Of a DNA stretch of 12,771 bases, positions 1 to 7,983 are shown in pieces. Origin of the DNA: GCA-002701455 sp964342575 (GTDB lineage Bacteria; Pseudomonadota; Alphaproteobacteria; Thalassobaculales; Thalassobaculaceae); the NCBI GenBank assembly GCA_964342575.1, contig CAYFGZ010000101.1:1-12771 (forward strand), written 5' to 3'. Both the position numbers and the translations under genes were made by a program. The notes beneath the pieces are model-generated. The model was not told the origin of the DNA. It saw only the letters and a program-made list of their open reading frames with translations, and ran no database searches. Positions within the stretch are counted from its first letter, which is position 1; each line of letters starts with the position of its first letter.

Positions 1-525
1 CTCCGGTTCGACCTCCTCAATCGGAATGACGCTATGACAAAGGTTATTTTTGCGGCTATGAACCATTTAACCAATGCTATGGTGGTTGAAGATACAGCGT
101 GCATATTATCGTGGTTGGATGGTCAAGCAGAAGCTAAAAGTGGGGCTGTAGGTTGTGTGGGGCATTGCATGAGTGGAAGGTATATTACAACTGTTTCAGC
201 AAAATTTCCTTCTAGAATAAAGGCGGCGGGATCTCTGTATGGGGTGGGCATCATTACGGAAGCAGAAGATTCACCACATTTACTGCTCAACGATATAACG
301 GCAGAACTGTACTACGCCTTTGCACAAATTGATGAACACGTGCCGGATCATGTTGTTCCTGAACTAAAAGAAGCCTTGAGCCGAGCGTCTGTTAAACATA
401 CGGTGGAATTGTTTGAAGGTACGCAACATGGTTTTTGTTTCCCTGAAAGGCATGCATATTCTCCAGAAGCGGCGGAAGCCACCTGGGCTAGGTTGTTCGA
501 TATGTGGGAACGACAACTGAAATAA
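1..525 (+). CDS. Dienelactone hydrolase family protein (5' end missing)
   Basis: The reading frame is open from base 1, so the gene begins upstream; the ATG at 34 is internal and not a credible start. The visible 174 residues are about three quarters of a typical dienelactone hydrolase of about 230-250 aa. The alpha/beta-hydrolase nucleophile elbow is GHCMSG, with the cysteine codon at 166-168. The candidate acid is the Asp of QIDEHVP (codon 331-333), and the catalytic His lies in TQHGF (codon 427-429). These form the Cys-Asp-His triad known for this family, instead of the usual Ser. Characterised members hydrolyse dienelactones in chlorocatechol breakdown, but many homologues act on other esters or lactones, so the substrate is unknown. 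The next gene starts 27 bases after the stop on the same strand, so it is probably the first visible member of an operon with the PLP enzyme and the hyuAB-like pair. Confidence 0.85.
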   Translation, partial: LRFDLLNRNDAMTKVIFAAMNHLTNAMVVEDTACILSWLDGQAEAKSGAVGCVGHCMSGRYITTVSAKFPSRIKAAGSLYGVGIITEAEDSPHLLLNDITAELYYAFAQIDEHVPDHVVPELKEALSRASVKHTVELFEGTQHGFCFPERHAYSPEAAEATWARLFDMWERQLK

Positions 526-552
526 ATTGATTAACTGATTGGTTGGCTAGAG

Positions 553-1596
553 TTGTCTGATACGGTTGACTTTCGATCTGATTTTGTCGCGAGACCAACA
601 CCGGAGATGGTTGAAGCGATGTTTAATGCAGCCTCAAGACCATCAGGATTTGGCTTACGTGAAAACACGTTAGTGGCTGAACTAGAAGAATTAGCAGCAC
701 AAAAAACCGGCAAGGAAGATTCCCTATTTGTGCCCACTTGTATGATGGCAAATCAGATAGCCATTGCTCTGAGATGTAACTCGGGAGAAATATTTGTAAC
801 GGAGAGAGAATCTCATGTTATGACTTCGGAAATGAATGCAGCCACTCGGTTGACTGGGGCAGTCCCAATGGAGATTTCTGCCAAGAATGGAGTATTTGAA
901 TTAGATGAATTAAGGCAACGTCTCATTTCACTAGGACAATCAAAAAATAGTTTAAAGATGATTCTCATTGAGAACTCCCACGTCCGATCTGGCGGGCGGG
1001 TTATCCCAGTAGAGCATATGAAAATACTAGGTGAGTTGGCGCAGCAACATGGTGTGCCAATTCATCTCGACGGTGCTAGAGTATTTAATGCGGCAAGCTC
1101 TATAGGGTGCGAAGTTACTGAAATCACATGTTTAGCTGAGACAGTCGCCTTTAACTTGAACAAGGGGCTTGGCGCTCCATTGGGCGCAATTCTAGCCGGC
1201 CCAAGGTCGCTGATCGAGCAGGCCGTAGAGTTACGTCAGTTATTTGGCGGGGGCTGGAGGCCAGCAGGTATACCAGCCGCCGCGGGAATAGTTGCCCTAA
1301 ACACCATGGTGGTAAGATTGGATGCAGATAAAAAGAATGCCCAGAGGTTGGCTATGGGAATTTCTAAGTTGGAAGGTATAGTAGCTAACAAAGACAATAC
1401 TGAGACAAATATTGTTCTAGCACGTCCAATTATAATGAGCCCAGAAAAGCTAACTGACTTACTTGCGAACCAGGGAATCTTTGTCCTGCCGTTTGGCAGA
1501 AATGTTCGTTTTGTGACACATCATGAGATAGATACAGACGCCGTAGATAGAACGTTATCTCTGCTTCAAAACATTTTGCATGGAGGGAAAAAGTGA
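553..1596 (+). CDS. Threonine aldolase / beta-eliminating lyase family PLP enzyme
   Basis: This 347-aa protein has the normal length for low-specificity L-threonine aldolases, fold-type I PLP enzymes that split beta-hydroxy amino acids into glycine plus an aldehyde. Visible family signatures are DFRSD at the N-terminus (residues 6-10), LFVPTCMMANQ (58-68), a His in ESHVM (H88), IENSH..SGGR (139-149), HLDGARVFNA (171-180) and NKGLGAPLGA (203-212), whose Lys204 is the expected PLP Schiff-base lysine. The start is TTG: an in-frame stop lies at 532-534, no ATG follows before the conserved DFRSD block, and there is no strong Shine-Dalgarno sequence. It overlaps the next gene by four bases (GTGA). 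The family also contains beta-eliminating and other C-C lyases, so threonine itself may not be the substrate. In this operon it could release glycine and an aldehyde from a pathway intermediate, which is inference. Confidence 0.85.
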   Translation: MSDTVDFRSDFVARPTPEMVEAMFNAASRPSGFGLRENTLVAELEELAAQKTGKEDSLFVPTCMMANQIAIALRCNSGEIFVTERESHVMTSEMNAATRLTGAVPMEISAKNGVFELDELRQRLISLGQSKNSLKMILIENSHVRSGGRVIPVEHMKILGELAQQHGVPIHLDGARVFNAASSIGCEVTEITCLAETVAFNLNKGLGAPLGAILAGPRSLIEQAVELRQLFGGGWRPAGIPAAAGIVALNTMVVRLDADKKNAQRLAMGISKLEGIVANKDNTETNIVLARPIIMSPEKLTDLLANQGIFVLPFGRNVRFVTHHEIDTDAVDRTLSLLQNILHGGKK

Positions 1597-3683
1597 CTTA
1601 CAGAATAGGTGTGGATATCGGTGGCACCTTTACCGATTTTGCTTTGGTGGATGATAGAACAGGCAATTTGTTTGTGCATAAACAGTTAACCACCCCAGAG
1701 GATCCTTCTCTGAGTGTATTGACGGGGTTATCTTCCATACTGATGGAAAATAAAGTCCCCATATCGGAGATTTCCACAATTGCGCACGGAACTACACTCG
1801 TAACAAACGCTGTTGTAGAGAGAAGAGGAGCTGCAACTGGGATGCTAGTAACATCTGGATTTCAAGACATTCTTGATATTGCCATGGAGAGACGCTTCGA
1901 CTTATTCGATTTGCGCCTACAATTTGCGGAACCAGTTGTATCAAGGAAATTAAGAAGAGAAATAAAAGAGAGGAAGCTGTTTGACGGAACTACTGAGCAA
2001 ACTGTTGATCAAGCCGAAATAGAGACGGCTGTCGAAAGTTTGGTCAGTGAACACGGTATCCAGGCATTAGCAATATGTTTTTTGCATTCCTACATCGATG
2101 ACAATCACGAGCAGCAAGCTAAGGAAGTTGTTCTTCGGAAGTTTCCTGAACTTAGAGTTACCACCTCTTCCGAAGTGTTACCCTTTATGAGAGAATATGA
2201 GCGGTGGACGACGACGACTATAAATGCCTACGTCCAACCTTTGACCGATCTGTATCTGGGAAATCTTGAATCGGGATTGAAAGATTTGGGATTCGCAGGC
2301 CGCTTGTTAATTATGACGTCTTCGGGTGGAATGGTAACTACCGATATTGCGCGTCAATTTCCGGTACGATTAATAGAGTCTGGGCCAGCCGCTGGCGCTT
2401 TAATGGCAGCATTTTTGGGGGAAAGGCTTGCCGAACCAAATTTATTATCGTTCGATATGGGGGGCACCACTGCCAAAGGCGCTCTAATACGTGATGGTAG
2501 GCCTCTTCGTAGATATGAGTTTGAAGTGGCGCGGGAATATGACTTTAAGCAAGGAAGCGGGTTGCCGTTACGGATCCCCGTAATTGATATGATAGAGATT
2601 GGTGCAGGCGGAGGCTCTATCGCCGCGGTTAATCAAAGTCGATTATTGGCAGTTGGTCCCAAAAGTGCTGGGGCTAACCCAGGACCCGCATGTTATAGTC
2701 AAGATGGGAAAGACCCTACACTTACTGACGCAAACCTTACTCTTGGTTATTTGGTCGCAGATACTTTCTTAGGTGGGCGTATGACTTTAGATGTGGCAAA
2801 GGGAAAAGATGCCATTAAATCTTTGATTGCAGATCAGTTGGATATTGATACTGCTCGAGCGGCTTGGGGCATGCATGAAGTGATAAACGAGGATGTCGCA
2901 CGGGCATTTAGAGTACATGCCTCCGAAGTTGGATTTGACTATCGCGATTGTGCAATGATTGCTTTTGGTGGGTCTGGACCGGCTCATGCGATGCGTGTTG
3001 CCAGAAAACTAAGGATACCAAAGGTAATTCTTCCAGTTGGGGCTGGCGTTATGTCGGCGATTGGATTACTGACGACGCCTATTTCATATGCGTCATTGCG
3101 GTCCGCTAGAGCTCCATTAAATCAACTTCAACAGTCAGATTTGGAAGCAGGCTTTTCTTCATTAGAAACCCAAGCACGAGATTTACTTGCAAAATCTGGT
3201 GTGCCCGAAGACTTAATTAAAATAGAGCGCCGTCTAGATATGCGATTCGTAGGGCAGGGGCATGAAGTTGAGGTGTCGTTGCCTGACAACTTACCCGAGA
3301 CCGATATAGAAGATCTATTTTTGAAAACTTATGAAGAAGTGTTTGGGTCGGCCCCATTGGATGCGGAGATAGAAATAATTAATTGGAAAATTGAAGCTAG
3401 TGGCCCCCGCCCTGATTTTGCAGATCAATACAATCCCTTCAAAGGTGGGGAGGAAGAAAACGTGGAGCTTCGGAGAATCGAAATTTACGATACTGATATA
3501 AATTCTTATCGACAAAGTCCCGTGATAAACCGGTACTCCTTAAAAGAGGGTGAGGTTGTTTGCGGCCCAGCGTTAATTCAAGAAAATGAAGCAACAACGG
3601 TGCTGGGTGTCGATGATAAAGTAAGAGTTGATAAATGGGGAAATCTCGTAGCGGAAATCGGATTTTTGGGAGATTCGAAATGA
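1593..3683 (+). CDS. hyuA: Hydantoinase/oxoprolinase family subunit A (HyuA-like)
   Basis: This 696-aa protein matches the ATP-binding subunit of the family that includes N-methylhydantoinase, 5-oxoprolinase, caprolactamase and the acetone/acetophenone carboxylases. The ASKHA nucleotide-binding fold is shown by DIGGTFTD (residues 8-15), HGTTLVTNA (65-73), TSSGGMV (242-248), ESGPAAGA (262-269), DMGGTTAK (288-295), GAGGGS (337-342), GPKSAGANPGPACY (355-368) and AFGGSGPAHA (457-466). Known members couple ATP hydrolysis to opening a cyclic amide or activating a carbonyl, acting with the B subunit. The start is GTG at 1593, overlapping the preceding TGA, with a strong GGAGGG five bases upstream. 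It overlaps hyuB by four bases (ATGA), implying coupled translation and a stoichiometric complex. Sequence alone does not tell hydantoinase, lactamase and carboxylase activities apart. The small third subunit needed by acetone-type carboxylases is not seen. Confidence 0.93.
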   Translation: MTYRIGVDIGGTFTDFALVDDRTGNLFVHKQLTTPEDPSLSVLTGLSSILMENKVPISEISTIAHGTTLVTNAVVERRGAATGMLVTSGFQDILDIAMERRFDLFDLRLQFAEPVVSRKLRREIKERKLFDGTTEQTVDQAEIETAVESLVSEHGIQALAICFLHSYIDDNHEQQAKEVVLRKFPELRVTTSSEVLPFMREYERWTTTTINAYVQPLTDLYLGNLESGLKDLGFAGRLLIMTSSGGMVTTDIARQFPVRLIESGPAAGALMAAFLGERLAEPNLLSFDMGGTTAKGALIRDGRPLRRYEFEVAREYDFKQGSGLPLRIPVIDMIEIGAGGGSIAAVNQSRLLAVGPKSAGANPGPACYSQDGKDPTLTDANLTLGYLVADTFLGGRMTLDVAKGKDAIKSLIADQLDIDTARAAWGMHEVINEDVARAFRVHASEVGFDYRDCAMIAFGGSGPAHAMRVARKLRIPKVILPVGAGVMSAIGLLTTPISYASLRSARAPLNQLQQSDLEAGFSSLETQARDLLAKSGVPEDLIKIERRLDMRFVGQGHEVEVSLPDNLPETDIEDLFLKTYEEVFGSAPLDAEIEIINWKIEASGPRPDFADQYNPFKGGEEENVELRRIEIYDTDINSYRQSPVINRYSLKEGEVVCGPALIQENEATTVLGVDDKVRVDKWGNLVAEIGFLGDSK
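3668..3672 (+). promoter_or_regulatory. Shine-Dalgarno site setting the hyuB start
   Basis: GGGAG lies seven bases before the ATG at 3680 and inside the end of hyuA. It supports starting hyuB at 3680 and not at the ATG at 3635 in the same frame. The longer version would add 15 residues without family similarity and overlap hyuA by 49 bases. Confidence 0.7.
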
Positions 3684-5275
3684 AAAAATTTGATCCTATA
3701 AGCCTCAAAATCTTGTGGGATAGATTGGTGGCTATATCCGATGAACTTGTACTTTCTTTGGTACGAACTTCTTTTTCTATGAACGTGAGAGAAGGTTATG
3801 ATCTTTCCTGTATGTTATTTGACTCAAAAGCACGCCTACTTACGCAGGGTAGTTATTCTGTGCCATCCTTTACGGGAACTGCGCCACATACCATTGCTCA
3901 TATGCTGAGAGAGTTTCCCCCTGAAACACTGAAGTCCGGCGACGTTATCATGACAAATGATCCTTGGATGGGAACTGGACATCTATTCGACATAAATGTT
4001 ATGCGGCCGGTATTTAAAGGGTCGAGGTTGGTTGGTTTTACGATGAGTGTGACACATTTACCCGACATTGGTGGTAGAGGGATGTCATCCGATTGTACGG
4101 AAGTTTATCATGAAGGCTTGCGACTGCCAGTCTGCAAACTACGGGAAGATGGAATCCTAAACGAACTGCTTATAGACGTTATCCGCACAAATGTTCGAGT
4201 ACCTGAGCAGACGATAGGTGATCTGATGGCTAATGTCGCGTGCAACGAAGTTGGGGGGCGGGCGCTGTTGGAGTTTATGGACGAGTATGGATTGGATGAA
4301 ATAGAGAGCCTGGCCGACGCGATAAATCTGCACTCCGAGATGGCAATGCGCGAAAAGCTGGGCGAGATATCTGACGGTACTTATGAAAATAAAATACAAA
4401 TAGAAGGGCCTGGCCATCCTATTTGCCTATCAACATCAGTATCCATAAGGGGTGGAGAAGTAGATATTGACTTTGAAGGAACGGATGGTCCGGTTCGTGC
4501 ATCTATAAATGTTCCGTTTTGTTACACAAATGCGCAGTCTTTGTATGTAATTAAGTGCCTGACTATCCCAGGGCTTCCAAATAATGAAGGTTCAATGAGG
4601 TCCGTTAATGTTAGAGCACCTGATAATTGTATTCTGAATGCGCAACCACCGTGGCCGACTGGTGGGCGGCATTCAGTTGGACATTTTGTAGTGCCGTTAC
4701 TTATGGGGGCACTTGCCCCTGCTTTGCCCGAGAAAGTTCAGGCCGACGCAGCGATGATGAATGTATTCAGCGTCCAGGGCCGGCACAGAAATGGAGAGGA
4801 AATATCGTCTTTATTTTTTCTTGCCGGTGGACTTGGTGCGATGCACGGATTAGATGGTCGGGCTGTGACGCCAGCACCGTCAAATATGACCGTTGTTCCA
4901 ACGGAAATATGGGAAAATAGGACATCAATGACTATAGAGAAACGCGCGATACTTGAAAATACGGGAGGCGCTGGAAAATGGCGAGGAGGACCAGGACAGG
5001 AAGTTATCTTCAGAAATGATACTCAAAATCTACTAGAGTTTGCTTTGATGGGCCAACGAACGGAATTTGCAGCAAAGGGTCTGGTTGGTGGAGAAGATGG
5101 AAGCCTTCGAACGTATTTGGTAAATGGGATCGAGGTGGATCCTAAAGCTCGGGTAGTACTTATGCCTGGTGATCGAATTACTATGAGGGAGGCTGGAGGC
5201 GGTGGTTATGGAGATCAACGGGAACGAGAACCAGACGCTTTAGAAAAAGATCGAGAAATGGGGTACGTAAAGTGA
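3680..5275 (+). CDS. hyuB: Hydantoinase/oxoprolinase family subunit B (HyuB-like)
   Basis: This 531-aa protein is the partner subunit of the upstream HyuA-like protein. It begins in family style (MKKFDPISLKILWDRL) and carries TNDPWMGTGHLFD (residues 92-104), THLPDIGGRG (125-134) and HEGLRLP (144-150), a region rich in His and Asp that contributes metal and substrate binding in characterised members. Near the C-terminus are GGAGKWRGGPGQE and the family-typical AGGGGYGD. The length is normal for stand-alone B subunits (about 500-580 aa). The ATG overlaps the hyuA stop (ATGA). The two subunits are expected to form a cytoplasmic ATP-dependent complex for ring opening of a lactam, hydantoin or similar compound, or for a carboxylation; which one is not determined here. 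A very short open frame overlaps its stop codon as TGATG. Confidence 0.93.
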   Translation: MKKFDPISLKILWDRLVAISDELVLSLVRTSFSMNVREGYDLSCMLFDSKARLLTQGSYSVPSFTGTAPHTIAHMLREFPPETLKSGDVIMTNDPWMGTGHLFDINVMRPVFKGSRLVGFTMSVTHLPDIGGRGMSSDCTEVYHEGLRLPVCKLREDGILNELLIDVIRTNVRVPEQTIGDLMANVACNEVGGRALLEFMDEYGLDEIESLADAINLHSEMAMREKLGEISDGTYENKIQIEGPGHPICLSTSVSIRGGEVDIDFEGTDGPVRASINVPFCYTNAQSLYVIKCLTIPGLPNNEGSMRSVNVRAPDNCILNAQPPWPTGGRHSVGHFVVPLLMGALAPALPEKVQADAAMMNVFSVQGRHRNGEEISSLFFLAGGLGAMHGLDGRAVTPAPSNMTVVPTEIWENRTSMTIEKRAILENTGGAGKWRGGPGQEVIFRNDTQNLLEFALMGQRTEFAAKGLVGGEDGSLRTYLVNGIEVDPKARVVLMPGDRITMREAGGGGYGDQREREPDALEKDREMGYVK

Positions 5276-5367
5276 TGGCTTCAGCTAGTTGATGCGTACT
5301 TAAAAGCAGATGCCGGCAGGGTTAGCGGATTTTTACTTCTTTTTTTTGCAGCTAGAGCTATCTATAG
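5276..5367. other. Convergent junction between hyuB and the TauD-type gene
   Basis: These 92 bases separate two tail-to-tail genes. A + strand T-rich run (about 5331-5347) follows a GC-rich patch (GCCGGC...GCGG, about 5311-5329), but the best stem I can draw there is only three base pairs. AGCTA/TAGCT (about 5356-5369) gives a five-pair stem without a T tract on its outflow side. Either might contribute to termination, but neither is a convincing intrinsic terminator. Confidence 0.35.
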
Positions 5368-6285
5368 CTAGGTGTTCAATGATGATGGCTCAAAGCCACT
5401 GGCTCGATCATCTGCTCCTGTTTCAGCTAACTCGCTGGCTGGGTCTCCGCTAATTCGGGTAGCTTGTAAAACCCTGGGTTGAGTGAAATCATATGGCCGA
5501 GCACGATGCAGTATGCACCTGTTGTCCCAGATTACTAGGTCCCCAGGAGTCCAGCTATGTAGATAGATTCTAGGTGGCTGACATGCCGTTTCTAGCAGGC
5601 TGTCAAGAAAACTTAACGCCTCGTTATCATCCATGCCAGGGATTTTGTATGCATGGCGGCCGATACAAAGAGCTTTTCTACCTGTGACAGGGTGCTCTTT
5701 GACCAATGGACGTAGTGGGGCTCCCTTTGTATGGTAACCGTAACCGGTGCCCGTCTTGACCTCATATCCCATTTTCGACTGGCTTTGATAGAGAGAGTGA
5801 TAGGCGGATAGATTGGCTATCCTACTTTTCAATCCGTCATCCAGCGCTTCGTAGCCAGCCCTCATGTCGGCAAACTCGGTTTCCCCACCCTCGGCCGGCA
5901 CGATTTTGGCTGATAAAACACCAGCTTTGGCAGCTAGCGGCATATAGGTACTGTCCATATGCCAGCCTTCATTGCCACGAAGAGTTTTGAAACGATGTTC
6001 GTCTCCTTTATCATTGTCTTTAAGTATCGTTCCGTCTTCCTTCTGATTGCTAATGGGGACTGCTTTTCCACCATTAGCCCCCCGGAGCAGTTCAATCTCG
6101 CCAAAATGGTTTGAAAAAGACACTTGCGACTCTGGATCTAAAAATTGGTTTGGAAACACCAAGGCAGCATATTTTTCAAAAGCGGCATCTACAAAAGCCC
6201 AACTTTCAGCATCCATCTCGGCTAAGTTGATATTAGTGATGACCGCGCCTAGGGTAGCATCAATTGGTTCTAGTGCAGGGCTCAT
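5368..6285 (-). CDS. TauD/TfdA family Fe(II)/2-oxoglutarate-dependent dioxygenase
   Basis: This 305-aa protein is close in length to TauD (taurine dioxygenase, about 283 aa). The facial triad is recognisable: WHMD gives His109 and Asp111, and CILHRA gives His260. Arg271 lies eleven residues after the distal His, the spacing of the 2-oxoglutarate-binding Arg in TauD. Other family blocks are VFPNQFLDPE (43-52), PAEGGETEFADM (130-141) and GDLVIWDNR (248-256). Such enzymes hydroxylate a substrate next to a heteroatom, using O2 and 2-oxoglutarate, and often trigger loss of sulfite, a phenol or an amine. AAGGGAG lies about seven bases upstream of the ATG. It shares strand with the GS-like and Rieske genes but follows a 213-base gap, so it may be a distal operon member or have its own promoter. 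The last 25 or so residues are acidic and Ser-rich, probably a disordered tail. Substrate unknown. Confidence 0.9.
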   Translation of the reverse strand: MSPALEPIDATLGAVITNINLAEMDAESWAFVDAAFEKYAALVFPNQFLDPESQVSFSNHFGEIELLRGANGGKAVPISNQKEDGTILKDNDKGDEHRFKTLRGNEGWHMDSTYMPLAAKAGVLSAKIVPAEGGETEFADMRAGYEALDDGLKSRIANLSAYHSLYQSQSKMGYEVKTGTGYGYHTKGAPLRPLVKEHPVTGRKALCIGRHAYKIPGMDDNEALSFLDSLLETACQPPRIYLHSWTPGDLVIWDNRCILHRARPYDFTQPRVLQATRISGDPASELAETGADDRASGFEPSSLNT

Positions 6286-6498
6286 TGTATTACTCCCTTA
6301 TAACGTTTTTTTAAATTTAATAAGTAAGAATACACTGTGGCACATAATATCGCCAGACATGAAATCAAAAGGCAAGAACTTGATTTAAAATTAAAAAGCC
6401 CGCAGCAGATGCCATTTGTCTATTTTTCCATATTGGTTGCAATACTCCGCTTTACATTGTTTTCATTTCGGTAGTGGTTCGCCCAAAAATCGAAATGC
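6286..6498. other. AT-rich spacer between the GS-like and TauD-type genes
   Basis: This 213-base noncoding stretch holds no open frame I would defend on either strand. Read on the minus strand, a GC-rich patch followed by CTTTTTAATTTT (complement of about 6384-6405) resembles the tail of a terminator, but the matching left stem arm is missing. The Shine-Dalgarno sequence of the TauD-type gene is at about 6293-6299. Confidence 0.5.
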
Positions 6499-7965
6499 TT
6501 ACAATATTTCAAAATATTCCTTATGTTCCCAATCAGTTACTTCAGACATAAATCGTTTTATTTCATGACGTTTAATTGTTAGAAGGTAGTCTATGAACTC
6601 GTCACCCAGCACTCTTCTATACATCTCGCTTGAATCCAGTTCTTGGACAGCTTCCATAATATTCTGAGGTAGAGCTGGTGCTTCTGCACAGTAAGGGGTG
6701 TCGGCTAGTGGGGGGGCATCAAGATCTCTCTTTATACCATCTAGACCACTAAGAATTTGGGACATCAAGTAAAAATATGGGTTTGCCCCGGGCTCACCAA
6801 CCCGGTTTTCTATTCGTGAATTTTCATCGTATTCTCGTCCCAAAACTCTTATCATTGCACCACGGTTGTCGCGTGCCCAGAGTATTCGATCTGGAGCTAA
6901 CGATTCAGGTTTGTATCGCTTATAACCATTTATGGTTGGAGTGGTGAATATACACGACGAAGAGGCATTTTCTAGAAGGCCTGCAACAAACCGCTGGCCA
7001 ACTTCGGATATAACACATTCTCCATCTTCCGGACTGAATGCATTCTTGTCAGTTTTTCTGTCAAGTAGGGATTGGTGCAAGTGCCATCCGCTTGCGAAAA
7101 CATTTTTTAATCCGGGGCGACACATAAAACTGGCATGATAACCATGTCGGCGGCATATTTGTTTGGCAGCTGCTCTAAATAGAATCATCAAATCGGCGCT
7201 GTTTAATCCTGGCAGTGGCGAGAAAGTAAACTCGACTTGGCTGGGCCCGAACTCAGCCTCCACAGTGCGCAATGGCAGATCCATTTCAAGAATATTTTTT
7301 CTAATAAGATCGACTACAGGTTCCAGTTCGTCCAATCTTATCTCAGAAAGATACTGAAAGCCGTGCGCGAGTGGGGCGACATCCGGTGGCGTTCCTGGCA
7401 TACCTAATTCTTCGAAACCAAGATTCGGATCCTTTAATCTGAATAAATGAAATTCTATTTCGATACCCGAAAGATAATCGAAGCCAGCTTCACTCAGTAG
7501 ATTGAGGGCTTTTGAGCATAACCCTCTGCTGGAAAATGGAATTTGTTCTCCATTCGGGAAATAAACATCTGATAACAGCCAGCCTGTTTTTTCTGCCCAA
7601 GGTAGTACCTTAAAGGTATTAGGATCTGGCACCATGATCATATCGCCAGCCCCAGTAAAGTGATCTTCTTTCAGTCCTGCTCCAGATGACCAAATTGGAA
7701 AGACAGTCCTATTAGAGGTGTCTTTCAAAAGTAAGGTTGACGTCATCGAACAACCAGCCGAGAAAACGCTTGCCAATTCGCTCACTGTAATTGTCTTACC
7801 TCGCAGGATCCCATGCTGATCCGCAAACGATATCCTAACGGATTCCAAATTCAGCCTCTCAGCCTCACTCAGGATACAGTCTCCCAATTCGGTTTGTTGT
7901 GAGTTCCACAAACCGTGTTTTTTAACGAATTGTTGTAGCCCGGTGCTTCCACTAAGGGAACTCAT
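6499..7965 (-). CDS. Glutamine-synthetase-like ligase (possible gamma-glutamyl-amine synthetase)
   Basis: This 488-aa protein has the glutamine synthetase fold signatures: DQHGILRGK (residues 49-57), metal-binding GIEIEF (E169, E171), EAEFGPSQVEF (E238, E245), GWHLHQS (H295, H297), NGYKRYKPESLAPDR (346-360) and RIENRVGEPGANPY (384-397). The core ATP, metal and glutamate residues therefore appear intact and it should be active. Its style and its C-terminus (WEHKEYFEIL) resemble PuuA-like gamma-glutamylpolyamine synthetases and other GS-like ligases more than housekeeping GlnA, and I see no clear GlnA-type adenylylation loop. Such enzymes join glutamate to an amine with ATP. It starts 18 bases after the stop of the Rieske oxygenase gene, with GGAG about six bases before its ATG, so the two are almost certainly co-transcribed. 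That pairing recalls aniline catabolism, where a GS-like enzyme makes gamma-glutamylanilide for the oxygenase. The actual amine is unknown. Confidence 0.9.
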   Translation of the reverse strand: MSSLSGSTGLQQFVKKHGLWNSQQTELGDCILSEAERLNLESVRISFADQHGILRGKTITVSELASVFSAGCSMTSTLLLKDTSNRTVFPIWSSGAGLKEDHFTGAGDMIMVPDPNTFKVLPWAEKTGWLLSDVYFPNGEQIPFSSRGLCSKALNLLSEAGFDYLSGIEIEFHLFRLKDPNLGFEELGMPGTPPDVAPLAHGFQYLSEIRLDELEPVVDLIRKNILEMDLPLRTVEAEFGPSQVEFTFSPLPGLNSADLMILFRAAAKQICRRHGYHASFMCRPGLKNVFASGWHLHQSLLDRKTDKNAFSPEDGECVISEVGQRFVAGLLENASSSCIFTTPTINGYKRYKPESLAPDRILWARDNRGAMIRVLGREYDENSRIENRVGEPGANPYFYLMSQILSGLDGIKRDLDAPPLADTPYCAEAPALPQNIMEAVQELDSSEMYRRVLGDEFIDYLLTIKRHEIKRFMSEVTDWEHKEYFEIL

Positions 7966-7983
7966 TGTAATCTCCGTAATTGC

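Noticed and set aside
531..737. Minus-strand open frame of 68 codons across the start of the PLP enzyme gene
   Set aside because: It lies inside a clearly conserved gene on the other strand and has no recognisable motif or ribosome binding site.
3439..3708. Minus-strand open frame of 89 codons across the hyuA/hyuB junction
   Set aside because: Shadow of two well-supported genes; the translation has low-complexity, non-protein-like composition.
4627..4920. Plus-strand 97-codon frame inside hyuB
   Set aside because: Out-of-frame overlap fully inside hyuB; rich in Trp, Cys and Arg as expected of a spurious frame.
6346..6375. Minus-strand promoter-like pair TTGCCT-18-GATATT ahead of the TauD-type gene
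   Set aside because: Weak boxes in an AT-rich spacer where such matches are common; not enough to call.
6384..6405. Possible intrinsic terminator after the GS-like gene (minus strand)
   Set aside because: A GC patch followed by a T run is present, but no left arm complementary to GCGGGC exists nearby.
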